Source: Peromyscus leucopus (Eukaryota; Chordata; Mammalia; Rodentia; Cricetidae). Taken from it: a stretch of 64,000 bases of DNA. Position 1 is the stretch's first letter, and each line of letters opens with the position of its first letter. The DNA lies in NCBI RefSeq assembly GCF_004664715.2, contig NC_051066.1:83725735-83789734 (forward strand), read 5' to 3'. Under the pieces are notes generated by a model. It was given only the letters and a program-made list of their open reading frames with translations. It was not told where the DNA came from and made no database searches. Positions 1-9,905 of the stretch are shown piece by piece. A program made the translations under genes and the position numbers.

Positions 1-984
1 TAACACAATTATTCCACCAAGGAGGATGAAAGAATGCAAACTAGCTTTTGCTAATTATGACCCACTAAATCTTCATATTAACTAGGGAATATGAGGAGTG
101 GAGGTAATATAGGAAGACAATCATAATGTTTATCACACTAAATAAACTCAGCAAATATTCTCTAGTGTCTATCCAAGGACAGTCACTAGAACCTCAGTGG
201 AACTTAATAATGCTATTTTATCTCACCACCTCACCAGATTACTGTGCACCAATGTAAGAAATGAGTCCCACTTCACTTCTGAGGAAACCTAAAACTAGTG
301 AGTAAAATCTTTCACCTAAGCAGCAGCAATAGCTTAAGTGCTGCTGCTGCTGCTGATGATGATCATGTTGATGATAATGATGATGGTAAGAAGTTGTTTA
401 GCAAAGGTACCAGTACAGCTCTACCTGACTCAATTCTACATACTTAGGCCCCACCAAGAAATTTTCTACTCCCCAAATTAACTAGAGTTAGAGTATCATC
501 ACATTAGGAGGAGCTGCAGTCTTAACCAAGCCCCATCTGACCAATAGACTCTGGTGAGCTTTCTTACATGCAATGTTTCCTGGGAATGCAGAACCTACAG
601 TCTGAATTAGAAACAATGCTTATGAGACTCATGTAATTGCTTCATTTCTTTAGCATGAATAGATGTGTGTGCATGCATATTGAATGTGTTTGTGCATTCT
701 TTTTCCTCTAAAAAGATGACAAAAAGTTGCCTGAGTTCTTTTTAAATATGAAAAGAAAACTGTGCAAAAATCTTTACCATCCAGCTCTCCATTGCACATT
801 ACACAAATCCAAGTTCCTGTGTGTCTTACAAAATTATCTCAAGCTTGTTAAATAGCATGATGCTAACCACCCAACATTCATATTCAAATCAGTATGTGAT
901 ACAAACTTAATACAGTCTTAGCAGGTGAAGGAAGTGGAGATGAGACTAAGATAATTCTGAATTTGCTACTCAGTGCATCCAACT
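1..984. other. Unique non-coding sequence, left edge
   Basis: I see no open frame of interest and no complete repeat apart from the triplet tract at 340-386. The stretch is AT-rich and CpG-poor, like the rest of the window. Confidence 0.5.
340..386. repeat. GCT/GAT triplet microsatellite
   Basis: Five GCT units run straight into GAT units, then an imperfect GAT/TGA tract. The switch from one triplet to another by a single base change is typical of microsatellite evolution. Confidence 0.8.
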
Positions 985-997
985 CCATATGACAGTC

Positions 998-1080
998 AAA
1001 CACTAACTTCTCTGAACCTCTATTTCTATTTTATGTAAAATTTTAATAATAATATGCCCTATGTTGTTATCATGAATACA
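998..1080 (+). repeat. MIR-like SINE relic (3' half)
   Basis: The block 'cttctctgaacctct...ttatgtaaaattttaataataatat' matches the MIR core downstream part (cttaacctctctgtgcctc...tctgtaaaatggggataataat) with heavy decay. Recognised by eye. Confidence 0.4.
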
Positions 1081-1089
1081 AAATTGGAT

Positions 1090-1974
1090 GTGTAAAAATA
1101 CTCAAAATGCTCACTGCTTCTGCTACTATCATAAATATTAATTTTATTTTTATTAGTGGTATGATTGTCAGTCAAAATTATCATTTTACTCAAATAACTA
1201 AATCCACTCTATTTCTTCATTATTGAACATTAGCCTTATATGATTTTCACCTGCTTAATGTAGTGCCTATGGGAATCTAGGTTTTAATTTAGGTAAAGGT
1301 CCATTTCCCTCTTTCATATAAAGGGAAAATAAACAAATAGATGCAAAATGTATTTTTAATATCTTGGCTATTTACTTTCTGATTTAATGCCATTTTGTAC
1401 TGTGCTTAAAATTTATATCCCATCCCTTTTTGTTAGCTGAAATAGAAGATCTTTTAAATTTTTCCTTTAGTAATTACTTTTGACACCTACTAAAACCAAG
1501 AAACAGAGGCCCAGGCCTTGTAAAGAAAATACCATCCCTTTACAGTCAATAGATCAGGGGTTTGGTAGGCTTAACCTGCAGCTCCAGTCTGCAGTGCACT
1601 TGAATGTTGTCTCCCAAGGGCCTCAGAGTTAATGAAATATGTTGCAATCCTAATATCCACTTAAGAAAATTGAATGTGGCCATCCAGGAAAAAAAATCAC
1701 TCCGTTGTCATAGTAACTCCTTTACTACTCCGGTCACAAAGAATAGGGGAAAGAATTGGTCATGAATGCTACAACTTAAAATAAAGTTATGGGAGATATG
1801 AGGCAAATACAAATGAAGAATTTAATAAGGCAAGAAGGAAAACACCTGAAATGGAGTGGGCTCCCCATGACATGTCCTCCCTTGACAGGATTAGATAGAT
1901 ATGTAGTCTGAGGTGCTGGAGCAAAAGATTCACAGAGTGAGAAACATGGAAGAACTCTTGGGAGATCTAATTTG
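1090..1974. other. Unique non-coding sequence
   Basis: No recognisable repeat or exon. A short segment near 1500-1550 (aaacagaggcccaggcc) could be a MIR remnant but is too short to call. Confidence 0.4.
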
Positions 1975-2095
1975 AGCCCTTCATTTCACAAACAAAGCAA
2001 GAGAAGCCCAGAATGGTAAAAACAACTCACCCAAGTTCAAGCACCCACCTAAGAACCAGCACAGAAGCAGCATGGATGACTCCAGCCTCCCTCTC
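1975..2095 (-). repeat. MIR-like SINE relic
   Basis: 'cttcatttcacaaacaaa..agaagcccagaatgg..aactcacccaagttc' follows the reverse MIR core order (bulk of fractured 'cattttacagatgagg..gaggcccagag..acttgcccaaggtca'). Old and diverged. Confidence 0.4.
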
Positions 2096-2338
2096 TGAGG
2101 TTTTTCCTTCTTGTCATTCTACTTCTGCTATGTGAAGGCACAAATGTACCACCCAGAATACCTCCTGGGATCATTGCTATGATCTGTGCTTCTGAAGTTA
2201 TAAAATGTTGGCTCGACTCAACAAGGATAATCTTAAACAGTTTATAACTGGGCGACTTCTGACTAATTTTGAAAGACCTCCTTTGATATTCATGAACTAC
2301 ACACTGTCAAGGGAGGCTCCTAAAGGTCACAGGTAGAC

Positions 2339-2459
2339 GCTGGATGTGGGGTACATGCCCGGCACTTGGGAGGCAGAGGCAGGTGGCTGTCTAAGTTCAA
2401 GTCCAACCTGGTTTACAGAATGAGTGACAGGCCAGGAACATATAGTAAGTAAGAGCTTG

Positions 2460-2489
<30 letters not shown>
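2339..2489 (+). repeat. B1 SINE, degenerate
   Basis: The B1 core 'ggcacttgggaggcagaggcagg' region is followed by a decayed right part (caacctggtttacagaatgag) and a run of about 28 A at 2462-2489. It is missing several B1 bases, so it is an older copy than the one at 3804. The tail grades into the GGAA repeat that follows. Confidence 0.8.
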
Positions 2490-2493
<4 letters not shown>

Positions 2494-2540
2494 AAGTAAG
2501 AAAGAAGGAAGGAAGGAAGGAAGGAAGGAAGGAAGGAAAA
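2490..2540. repeat. (GAAA)/(GGAA)n microsatellite grown from B1 tail
   Basis: Directly after the B1 poly(A), units of AAAG change to AAGG and repeat about nine times. It is a purine-only tract continuous with the SINE tail. Confidence 0.85.
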
Positions 2541-3296
2541 AACAATAACAAATAGTTGGTTAAATGTCTCAACTTGCTTTATGAGATTTATTATCCATTT
2601 AACAACCCTTAGGCTGTATGACATATATGTCAATGTTATGGTATTACCTAGCAACAGCTGCAGCCTCATTTTAAATCCATGATGCTTTGAAGTCTAGGAA
2701 GGAGTGGAAATTGTAATGCAAGTACCAGTTTCATCATATGAAAAGAAGGGTGCTAGATGCAAGTAGCAGCAGCAGGGGGTAAAGGAGGAGGAGAAACATT
2801 ATTACAGTCCAATGACACATACTCTGTCCTTTTTATGTACAGCACTCACAAAATACATCTCTAGGTCAACACTACTATTTCCTGCCATCTTGTCCATACA
2901 TAAACTATCTGGTTTGTCTACCCATATGGGGTTCTTTGTCTTTTTGTTTGAATTTTTCCTTAGTAAGAAAGAATTTTCAGTTCCTACTGGTTGTAGAAGA
3001 AGATAAATTTGCACATGGTTTTCAGGTCAGCATCTCCAAAAGACCCAGAGACCATTTGACAATTATTCAGACTTAAACCCAGCAGACCTTGCCAGAGTTA
3101 GTGATGGCCTATTTAATGGAGATCATGAGTGGAAGTGACTAAATAGAAAAGTGATCCATAGGACCATGAAGACATCACTTCATTTCTAGTAAAGTATAGC
3201 CCTGGTTTATCAATATACAGCAGGCAGTTTACCTAGTCAAACTATTAGCAAAAAAATAGTAGTTGCAAATAATAATTGTTTCCTTGTAGTCATCTG
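2541..3296. other. Unique non-coding sequence
   Basis: No repeat recognised. Two opposed open frames of 64 and 70 codons overlap at 2802-3014; neither has recognisable motifs and they are treated as chance. Confidence 0.4.
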
Positions 3297-3950
3297 TCAC
3301 CACTGGTTCTTAAAATCTTTTCCCCTCTTCCTCAAAGATCTCTGAGCTTGGGGGAAGAGATCTGATATCATTGTCCTATTTTACACTGAGCAATTTCTCT
3401 TTTGTTTCTTATTCTCTGCATGTTGACCAGTTGTGGGTCTTGGTGTTAACTGCCATCTACTGAAAAAAGAAACAGAAAGTTATTAAGAGTCATCTCAGTA
3501 CATCTCCATTTGACAGAATAATAGTAGTAGGTTCTCTCCTAGAGCCTATGACCTATTTAGCCCCAAGTTTCTGGCCCCAGTAACAGGGCCAGACACATAT
3601 TCCATCTCATGAAATGAGCTTTAAATCCAATCAGAAAGTAGTTGCTTACTCCCCAACATTAATGCCACTGTTCCACCAGTGGGAGTATCATGTCAGAACA
3701 GTCATTGCTGTAATGTATATGGTCCATAGCTAAGGAACATTGATGATCACTGCTCTTCTTCAGTCGTGCACATAGCACTATCAAGCATTATGAAAGTTAA
3801 CCTAGCCGGGCAGTGGTGGCACATGCCTTTAATCCCAGCACTTGGGAGGCAGAGGCAGGTGCATCTTTGTGAGTTCGAGGCCAGCCTGGTCTACAGAGTG
3901 AGATCCAGGAAAGGCGCAAAACTACACAGAGAAACCCTGTCTCGAAAAAC

Positions 3951-3988
<38 letters not shown>

Positions 3989-4212
3989 ACCAGTGATGGT
4001 GAAGCTTCTAAATGGGTGCCAGCTTAATTTCTCAATATTCTGTGACTCCAGTATGTCTTCAGCAATAGGGCCTTACCATCAAGTTCTGGTGGGTAACTAG
4101 AAGCAATGACAAAATGTTTGGCAGTCTGTGGGACTCCACTGACCAACAACTCAAAAAGAGGTAACCCATTTCAGGCACTGCAGTTTGGGTATAACAGTTA
4201 TCCCTCTGTTAT
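3297..4212 (-). repeat. L1 (Lx-type) 3' UTR relic, antisense
   Basis: The segment lines up with three other places in the window (39745-40690, 55515-56475, 57930-58690). Shared blocks include 'gaccagttgtg', 'aatagtagtaggttct', 'atccaatcagaaag', 'gccactgtt' and 'ttctggtgggtaac'. I recognise the series as rodent Lx-type LINE-1 3' UTR read on the minus strand. A B1 interrupts it at 3804-3984. Confidence 0.55.
3804..3984 (+). repeat. B1 SINE, full length
   Basis: Complete B1 from the 5' end (gccgggcagtggtggcaca) through the pol III box B region (gagttcgaggccagc) to 'gaaaccctgtctcgaaaaacc' and about 32 A. Flanks 'agttaacc' and 'agctaacc' look like a near-perfect target duplication. The 76-codon frame starting at 3766 is this SINE, not a gene. 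Confidence 0.93.
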
Positions 4213-5018
4213 AGGGTAATTCTATTTAAATACTTTTTATTATGTGTGCACATATTGTGGGAAGCCTCTTCTGTAGGTTTCCCTATGGCTTTTTTAAAGA
4301 GGTTTTTGATATTAGTTATTCATTCCCATATGCTCTCCCATTCCCCACTCCATTTAATCCTTCTTGATACATTATTCACTTCTCTCTTTATATCGTTGTA
4401 CTTTATCATACTCCCCTTAAAAGAACCCTTGCCCCCACTGTCCTTTACCAGTTTCCTAACCTCTATTCATATTCCAAATTCAACACACATATCTAAAGAT
4501 CAATACTAACATCCACATGTGAAAAAAAAATATGTGATGTTTGTCTTTCTGTGTTACCTCACTCGGGATGATTTTTCCATTTCTATTCATTTATCTGTGA
4601 ATTTCATAATTCACCTTTTCTTAACAACTAAATAATATTCTATTGAGTAAATGTACTACATTTTTGTATCCATTCATCTGTTGTTGGACATCTAGGCTGT
4701 TTCCATTTCCTGACTATGGTGAATGGAGTAGCAATGAACATAAGCAGGTATCTCTGTGGTATAATATAAAGTACTATGGGTATATGCCCAAGTGTGATAT
4801 CCCCAAGCTGGATGATGTGGTAGATCTCTTTCTACGCGTTTCAAGAGTCTCTATACTGACTTCTAAGGTGGCTGCATTAGTTTGCACTCCCACCAGTAAT
4901 GAATGTATTTTCTCTTTTCCGTATATCCAAGCCAACATGTTTAGTCAGTTTTGTTTTGTTTTGTGTTTGTTGACTATTGATCATAGTCATTTTTACTGGA
5001 ATAAGATAAAATCTCAAA
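4213..5018 (-). repeat. L1 ORF2 end plus 3' UTR, antisense
   Basis: Read on the minus strand, 5018 to about 4550 matches the last part of rodent L1 ORF2 (small-block order: 'gcacctcacaccag..'-like region, 'caatggtgggagtgcaaac', 'gggcatatacccatagta', 'gaatggatacaaaaatgtag'). 4550-4213 is the purine-rich 3' UTR. The 134-codon plus-strand frame at 4643-5047 is antisense to this and is spurious. No intact reverse transcriptase domain is present. Confidence 0.75.
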
Positions 5019-5400
5019 GTGGCAAGGATGCAGGAAAAGAGGAATAATTCATTGCTGGTGACAGTACAAATGAGTACAGTCACAATACAAGTCACTGTGG
5101 ATTTTTCTCAAAAAGTTGAAAACAGACCTAATACAAGATCCAGATATATGACTCTTGGGCATATACCCAAAGGACTCTATATCTTATTAGAGATATTTGG
5201 TCATCCATATTTATTACTATTTTATTTATAATATCCATAATTTTTAAATAGCCTATATTTTCATCAAATGATGAATAGATAAGGTAAATGTGGTATATTT
5301 ACACAGTGGACTATTAATTAACTATTAAGAATACTAAAACTATGAAATTTGTGGGTAAATGGATAGAGCTAGAAACATTCACCCTGAGTGAGGTAATAGG
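5019..5400 (+). repeat. L1 ORF2 3' end fragment, sense
   Basis: Starts at the ORF2 position 'ggcaaggatgcagg' and runs through 'cttgggcatatacccaaagg', 'ttatttataatatcc', 'gtggtatatttacacagtgg' and 'ccctgagtgaggta'. It covers the same L1 region as the neighbouring antisense fragment, so the two lie head to head. Confidence 0.75.
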
Positions 5401-5404
5401 CAGA

Positions 5405-6204
5405 ACCTGGAAACAAGCTAGATGCTGCTCAACTGAAGAGTGGATAAAGAAAATGTGGTACATATACACAATGGAGTACCACTCAGCAGTAAAAAAATAA
5501 TGACATCATGAAATTTGCAGGCAAATGGGTAGAACCTGAAAATATCATCCCGAGTAAGGTAACCCAGACTCAGAAGGACAAAGATGGTATGTGGTTACTC
5601 ATAAGTAGATACTAGATGTAAAGCAAAGAAAAACCAGCCTACAACCTACAGCTCCAGAGAAGCTGGCTAACAAAGAGGACCCTAAGAGGGTTACATGGAT
5701 CACCCTCAGAAGGGGAAATAGAGGATATCTCTATGAGTAAACTGGGGAGGGGGGGCAATGGAGAGTGGGGGATGGGGGATGAGAACATGAAGGAATAGAA
5801 TGGTGGAGCTGGAACAGGGACAGAGTGGGGGAGCAATGAAGGAGATACCATGATAGAGGGAGACATCATGGGGATGGGGAGAGGCTGGGTGCTATGAGCA
5901 AGGAGCATCAAGTTCATGATGGGGAAACCTACAGAGACAACCAAACCAAACTAGTGGGAACTCACGAACTTTAGACCAACAGTTGTGGAGCCAGCATGGG
6001 ACTGGACTAGGTCCTCTGCATAGGCGAGACAGCTGTGTAGCTTGATGTGCTTAAGAGGCCCCCTGGCAAGAGGATCAGGAACCATTCCTGGTGCATGAAC
6101 TGGCTTTTTTGGAGCCCACTACCTATGGTGGGATACCTTGCACAGCCTTGATGCAGGGGAAGGGGCTTGGACCTGCCTCTACCTAATGTACCAATAAAAG
6201 ACAA
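5405..6204 (+). repeat. 5'-truncated L1, ORF2 end and 3' UTR
   Basis: Restarts in ORF2 at 'aacctggaaacaagctagatg', repeating content already present at 5210-5400. It continues through 'aagtagatactagatg', a G/A-rich tract at 5740-5880 and the 3' UTR block 'ggagcccactacctatggtgg..ccttgatgcagggg'. The last block recurs at 42530-42660. The tail is 'aataaaagacaaaataag'. Better preserved than its neighbours, so probably a younger insertion. Confidence 0.8.
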
Positions 6205-6424
6205 AATAAGAAATAAATTAGGGAAACAATGCCACTCATAATAGCCTCAAGAAAATATACCTTGGAAAAATTTAACTAAAAAAAAGAAAGACTTGCCTAG
6301 TAAAAATTTTAACTCAGGAAAGAAATTGAAGAAGACTCCAGAAGATAGAAAAACTTCCCATGCTCATAGATAGGTCAAATTAACATTATAAAAGGGGCAT
6401 TGTATCATAAGCAATTTACAGATT
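6205..6424 (+). repeat. L1 ORF2 internal fragment, left part
   Basis: Corresponds to rodent ORF2 upstream of the 3' end: 'gaaagaaattgaagaagactcc..gaagatagaaaaacttccc' and 'gcaatttacagattt'. It continues at 7151 after the LTR insertion, with 'acagatt' duplicated at both junctions. Confidence 0.75.
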
Positions 6425-7150
6425 TTCTTACTTACTTTTTTGTTGCTGTGATAAGACACCATGGTCAAGGTAATTGTCTTTGCCAGTGTTCTGTTGCTGT
6501 GAAGAAAGACCATCACCAAGGCAACTCTTACAAAGAAAAACATTTAACTGGGGGATTGCTTACATTTTTGAGTTGATACATTGTGATCATGGTGAGGAGC
6601 ATGGTAGCATGTATGATATTAGAGCAGTAGTTGGAAACTTTAATCCTGATCCATACACAGGCAGAGAGAGAGACAGCAACACTGGGCTTGACATAGATTT
6701 TGATACTTCAAAGCCCACCTTCACACACCTCCTCCAACAAGGCCACACCTCCTAGTCTTTCCCAAATAGTTCACCAACTAGGAACTAAGCACCCAAATAA
6801 ATGAGCCTATGAAAGGCATTCTCATTCAAACCATCAGAGCAACTTACAAAGACTTTATTTAAGGATAACAGTTTCAGAGTCTTAGAGTTCGTGACTATCT
6901 TAGCAGGCAACATGGTAGCAGGCAGGCATGACATTGGAGTAGTAGCTGAGAGCTTACATCTTGATCAGCAAGGAAGAGGAAGAGCTAACTTGGAATGATG
7001 CAGGATTTCAAAATGTCAAAGCCTATCCCCAATGACACTCATTCTCCAACAAGGCTCCACTTCCTAATCCTTCCCCAACAGTTCCACCAAGTAGGGATCA
7101 AGTATTCAAATATATAAGCCTATAGAGGCCATTGTCATTCAAACAAGCAC
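6425..7150 (-). mobile_element. Rodent LTR (MaLR-like), split by a second LTR
   Basis: Antisense LTR of the rodent 'ttgctgtgataagacaccatggtcaagg' type, ending 'gcctatagaggccattgtcattcaaac'. It is flanked by a 7-bp duplication ACAGATT (6418-6424 and 7151-7157) and interrupts L1 ORF2. A second related LTR lies inside at 6476-6838. Confidence 0.65.
6476..6838 (-). mobile_element. Rodent MaLR-like LTR nested in an LTR
   Basis: Shares 'ctgttgctgtgaagaaagaccatcac', 'aactcttacaaagaaaaacattt', 'ctcctccaacaaggccacacctcct' and 'cattcaaacca' with the LTRs at 48266 and 53738. Its ends are defined to within about 10 bp. The 93-codon frame at 6474-6755 lies wholly within it. Confidence 0.65.
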
Positions 7151-7437
7151 ACAGATTCAATTCAATCCCAATAAAAATTCCAGGATAATTCCTCATAGAA
7201 ATTGAAAAAATAACTTAAATTATATAGAGAATACAAAGCACCTAGGATAGCTTGAATAATAATAATAGTAGTAATGATAATAATAATGTCATTCCTCATT
7301 TTGAGCCATAAAAATAAAAGTGGCATGATACTGACCTAAAGAAGACACATTAATTAATAGAATACGATCAAGGACCTGGTTATAAATCTACACACTTGGC
7401 ATCTGACTTTCAAAAAAATGCCCAAAAAACACTAGAC
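7151..7437 (+). repeat. L1 ORF2 internal fragment, right part
   Basis: Continues the 6205-6424 fragment: 'acagattcaattcaatccc..aaaattccagga', then a decayed stretch with an (AAT/AGT) tract at 7255-7290, then 'gatcaaggacctggttataa' and 'aaaaaaatgccc'. It stops where an antisense SINE begins. Confidence 0.7.
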
Positions 7438-7455
7438 TTTTGTTTTTAAGATTTC

Positions 7456-7458
<3 letters not shown>

Positions 7459-7504
<46 letters not shown>
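7459..7504. repeat. (ATT)n microsatellite in SINE tail
   Basis: About 14 ATT units in the antisense A-rich tail of the B2/B3 element. Confidence 0.95.
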
Positions 7505-7727
7505 GTGTGTTTTTGTGCTTCAGGGTATGTGCAAGTGAGTACAGGTGCCCTCAGAGGCCATGGGCATCAGATCTTTCTATAACAGGAGTTACAGGCAGTT
7601 GTGAGTCATCTGGTGTGTTGCTAAGAACTGAGCATGGCAATCATTGATTCCTTGTCTATTTGTTTTGATTTTCTTTTTTGTGAACTTTTGGTATTTTTGT
7701 TTGTTTTTGAGAAAGAAAGAGAGACAG

Positions 7728-7729
7728 AT

Positions 7730-7777
<48 letters not shown>

Positions 7778-7940
7778 CATGGATGGATGGATGGATGGAT
7801 GGATGGATGGATGGATGGATGGATGGATGGATGGAGGATGGGTGGGTGGATGGGTGGATGGGTGGATGGGGAGAGAGAGAAAGAGACAGACAGGTAGACA
7901 GGCAGACAGGCAGACAGGCAGGTAGGCAGGTAGATGATGA
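7728..7940. repeat. Compound (GATA)n-(GGAT)n-(GACAGG)n microsatellite
   Basis: Roughly 12 GATA units change into roughly 15 GGAT/GGATGGGT units, then GAGA and CAGACAGG/CAGGTAGG units. All units are purine-rich on the plus strand. The MDGW and YLSI peptides read from it are repeat artefacts. Confidence 0.95.
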
Positions 7941-7944
7941 TCTG

Positions 7945-7992
7945 GGGGGAGAAGGAAGATGTGATCAAAACATATTGTATGAAAAAAAATTA
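7945..7992 (+). repeat. L1 3' terminus
   Basis: 'aggaagatgtgatcaaaacatattgtatgaaaa' is the terminal rodent L1 3' UTR motif followed by an A-rich tail. The purine-rich tract normally lies just upstream of this motif, which suggests that tract seeded the microsatellite at 7728-7940. Confidence 0.65.
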
Positions 7993-8076
7993 ATTGAAAA
8001 AAATGTAAAAGCTGAACTTAGGCCCCCTATAAGAGTAGTACATGCTCTTAACTGTTGAACTATCTCTCTAGCCCCC

Positions 8077-8634
8077 AAAAGTCTGGATATTAAACACAGG
8101 AATAACTGAAACACTGTTCATAAATTGAGAAAACTGAAGAAATAATAATCTCCCTTCTGAAACTGAAAAGACCACGATTTTATAAGGCAGAGGCCACTAA
8201 TGGAAGCATTAGGTTTAAGAATGTGTTGTGTCTAACAGGTGACACCATGCTAATGACTAAACGTGTGTCTGGATTCTGAGGGCATGGTAAGACTTAAAGA
8301 AAAAGATCTAGGAGTCATAGAAATGTTTTATAATTGTTTGGCAGCGACCATGAAAGCACTGATTTTAGGATGGATTGTGAAGTAGTATGTGGATGTGCTC
8401 AGAAAGCATGCTAAGACTGGTTAGCAGCACAGGTAATAATAAACCCATGATTTGGGTAGTTTGGGTGCTTCAGAAGGGATAATAAGTCACATCTAACACT
8501 GGGAAGTCATATAACAATATGCAAATAATTGAAATGTTTTATGTATCAAAACTCAAACAAGAGCCTTAGGTCCAGTCAGGCTTCAGTATTGAATGGGTAC
8601 TGCATTACAGGCAGAATATGAATAATAACTACTA
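8077..8634. other. Unique non-coding sequence
   Basis: No repeat or exon recognised. Confidence 0.4.
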
Positions 8635-8720
8635 TCTAAGTGCTTATTCCATGACATTTACTTCATGGTTGACTTGACTCTTTATGGTAAGCTTAAAGAA
8701 TAGGTATTGTGATTTTCTGC
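8635..8720 (-). repeat. MIR/L2-like relic
   Basis: 'ctaagtgcttattccatgacatttacttcatgg..gaataggtattgtgattttctgcc' follows the reverse MIR 3' half order. Strongly diverged. Confidence 0.35.
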
Positions 8721-8734
8721 CATACTCATTGATC

Positions 8735-9135
8735 AAGATCAGCCTAGCCCAAATCATCATCAAAGAGGCTTCCTCTGGCAGCTGATAGGAGCAGATGAAG
8801 AGACCAAGAGCATTAGATGGAACTCAGGGAACCCTGTGGAAGATGGGGAGGAAGGACTGTGGGAGAGGTTGAGGACACCCTAAAAACACAGCTCACAGAA
8901 TCAACTAAACGGGGCTCATAGGGGTTCACAGAGACTGAGGCAGCAATCATGGAGCCTATATAGGTCTGTAGGTCCTCTGCAAATATGCTGTGGTTATTTA
9001 CCTTGGGGTTTTTGTGGTACTCCTAAGAGTGGGAGTAGGGGTGTTTCTGACTCTTTTGCCTGCTCTTGGGACCTTTTTTCTCCTACTGAGTTGCCTAGTT
9101 TAGCCTTAATATGAGGGTTTGTGCCTAGTTATATG
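8735..9135 (+). repeat. L1 (Lx-type) 3' UTR fragment
   Basis: 'agcctagcccaaatcatcatcaaagaggcttcctctggcagc', 'cagggaaccctgtggaagatgg' (read in parts), 'tcacagagactgaggcagcaa', 'gtcctctgcaaatatgctgtgg' and 'gtttctgactcttttgcctgctcttggg' match the known rodent L1 3' UTR order. Confidence 0.7.
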
Positions 9136-9905
9136 ATGTGTTCAGTTGACATCCCTGCATCTCCATGTCTGATGTCAAAGCACTCTTCAGATATCCAACT
9201 CCTGTCAATTTTGTTGACTGCAACATACTTCTCTCTCTCTCTTGGGCTGGTTCCACATATGGTCTTCAGCTCTTCTTGATAGGTGTATGTGACTGGCACC
9301 TTTAACATCTTGTGGTCTCCAATGAAATTCAGACTTCACCTTCACAGCTTCATACAATGACCTCTCTGAGTTTCCATATAGGGACAACCCTGACACTCAC
9401 CTGGCTGCAGCAACTTTCCTTAGGAAGATTCTAAAGAAAGATTCTAAGACTGCAGAAAGATTCTACAAACCCTTTCTGGTGTCCTTGACTCTAAAGTGAG
9501 AACACCACCCATGGCTGAAGCTGTGAAGTTTTGCTGCTTAGACCCCTCTTTCAATTACATTTACATCATTTCCAGTTATGGTTGGTTCGCTTCACTGCTT
9601 AAGTTTTCCTTTAAGTCCTTTTTACAAGCTGGAAGCTTCACTGGGTGGCATCTTACACTGAGGTTCCTATTCCCTTTATTACATTTATTGTCAGGCATTT
9701 CTTTAAGATTCTTATCTCCTTGAGCACAGGATTTGGCTCCAACACCAACTTTCCTGGAGCTCTTTTTCTCCTGAGTGTTTGGTATTTCTCCTTGCCCCAC
9801 TTGTTCCTTTTCATTGTTGATCAGCATACTGGTGAATAATAATGACCACACCACATAGACAATACTAGGCTGTCTTAAAATCTCCTCTGCCAATGACATT
9901 AATTT
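9136..9905 (-). mobile_element. MaLR internal fragment, antisense
   Basis: Collinear with 49085-49925 of the full-length MaLR in this window. Shared landmarks include 'ctgcatctccatgtctga', 'ttgactgcaaca', 'tctgatgtcaaa', 'agcaactttccttag', 'gactctaaagt', 'cactgccta/cactgctta', 'ccctttatt', 'ggcatttctttaa' and 'aatgacattaat'. It lacks the B1 and the solo LTR seen in the other copy, which confirms those are later insertions there. No coding frame is kept (longest about 107 codons, on either strand). Confidence 0.75.

Larger units (their letters stand above)
7441..8076 (-). repeat. B2/B3 SINE, antisense, split by an L1 tail and microsatellites
   Basis: 7441-7636 holds the SINE 3' part (aagatttctttttatt.. 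through 'gttacaggcagttgtgagtcatctgg'). 8011-8076 holds its 5' part (ctcttaactgttgaactatctctctagcccc). Between them lie a simple-repeat tract and an L1 3' end. 'agaactgag' at 7624 and 'tgaacttag' at 8012 look like a decayed target duplication for the L1 tail. Confidence 0.7.

Noticed and set aside
4643..5047. 134-codon plus-strand frame
   Set aside because: It is antisense to a decayed L1 ORF2 end and crosses the head-to-head junction.
4213..5400. Twin-primed single L1 insertion
   Set aside because: Twin priming gives complementary, non-overlapping 5' and 3' segments. Here both segments cover the same L1 interval.
7783..8058. 91-codon frame with MDGW repeats
   Set aside because: Direct translation of the GGAT microsatellite.
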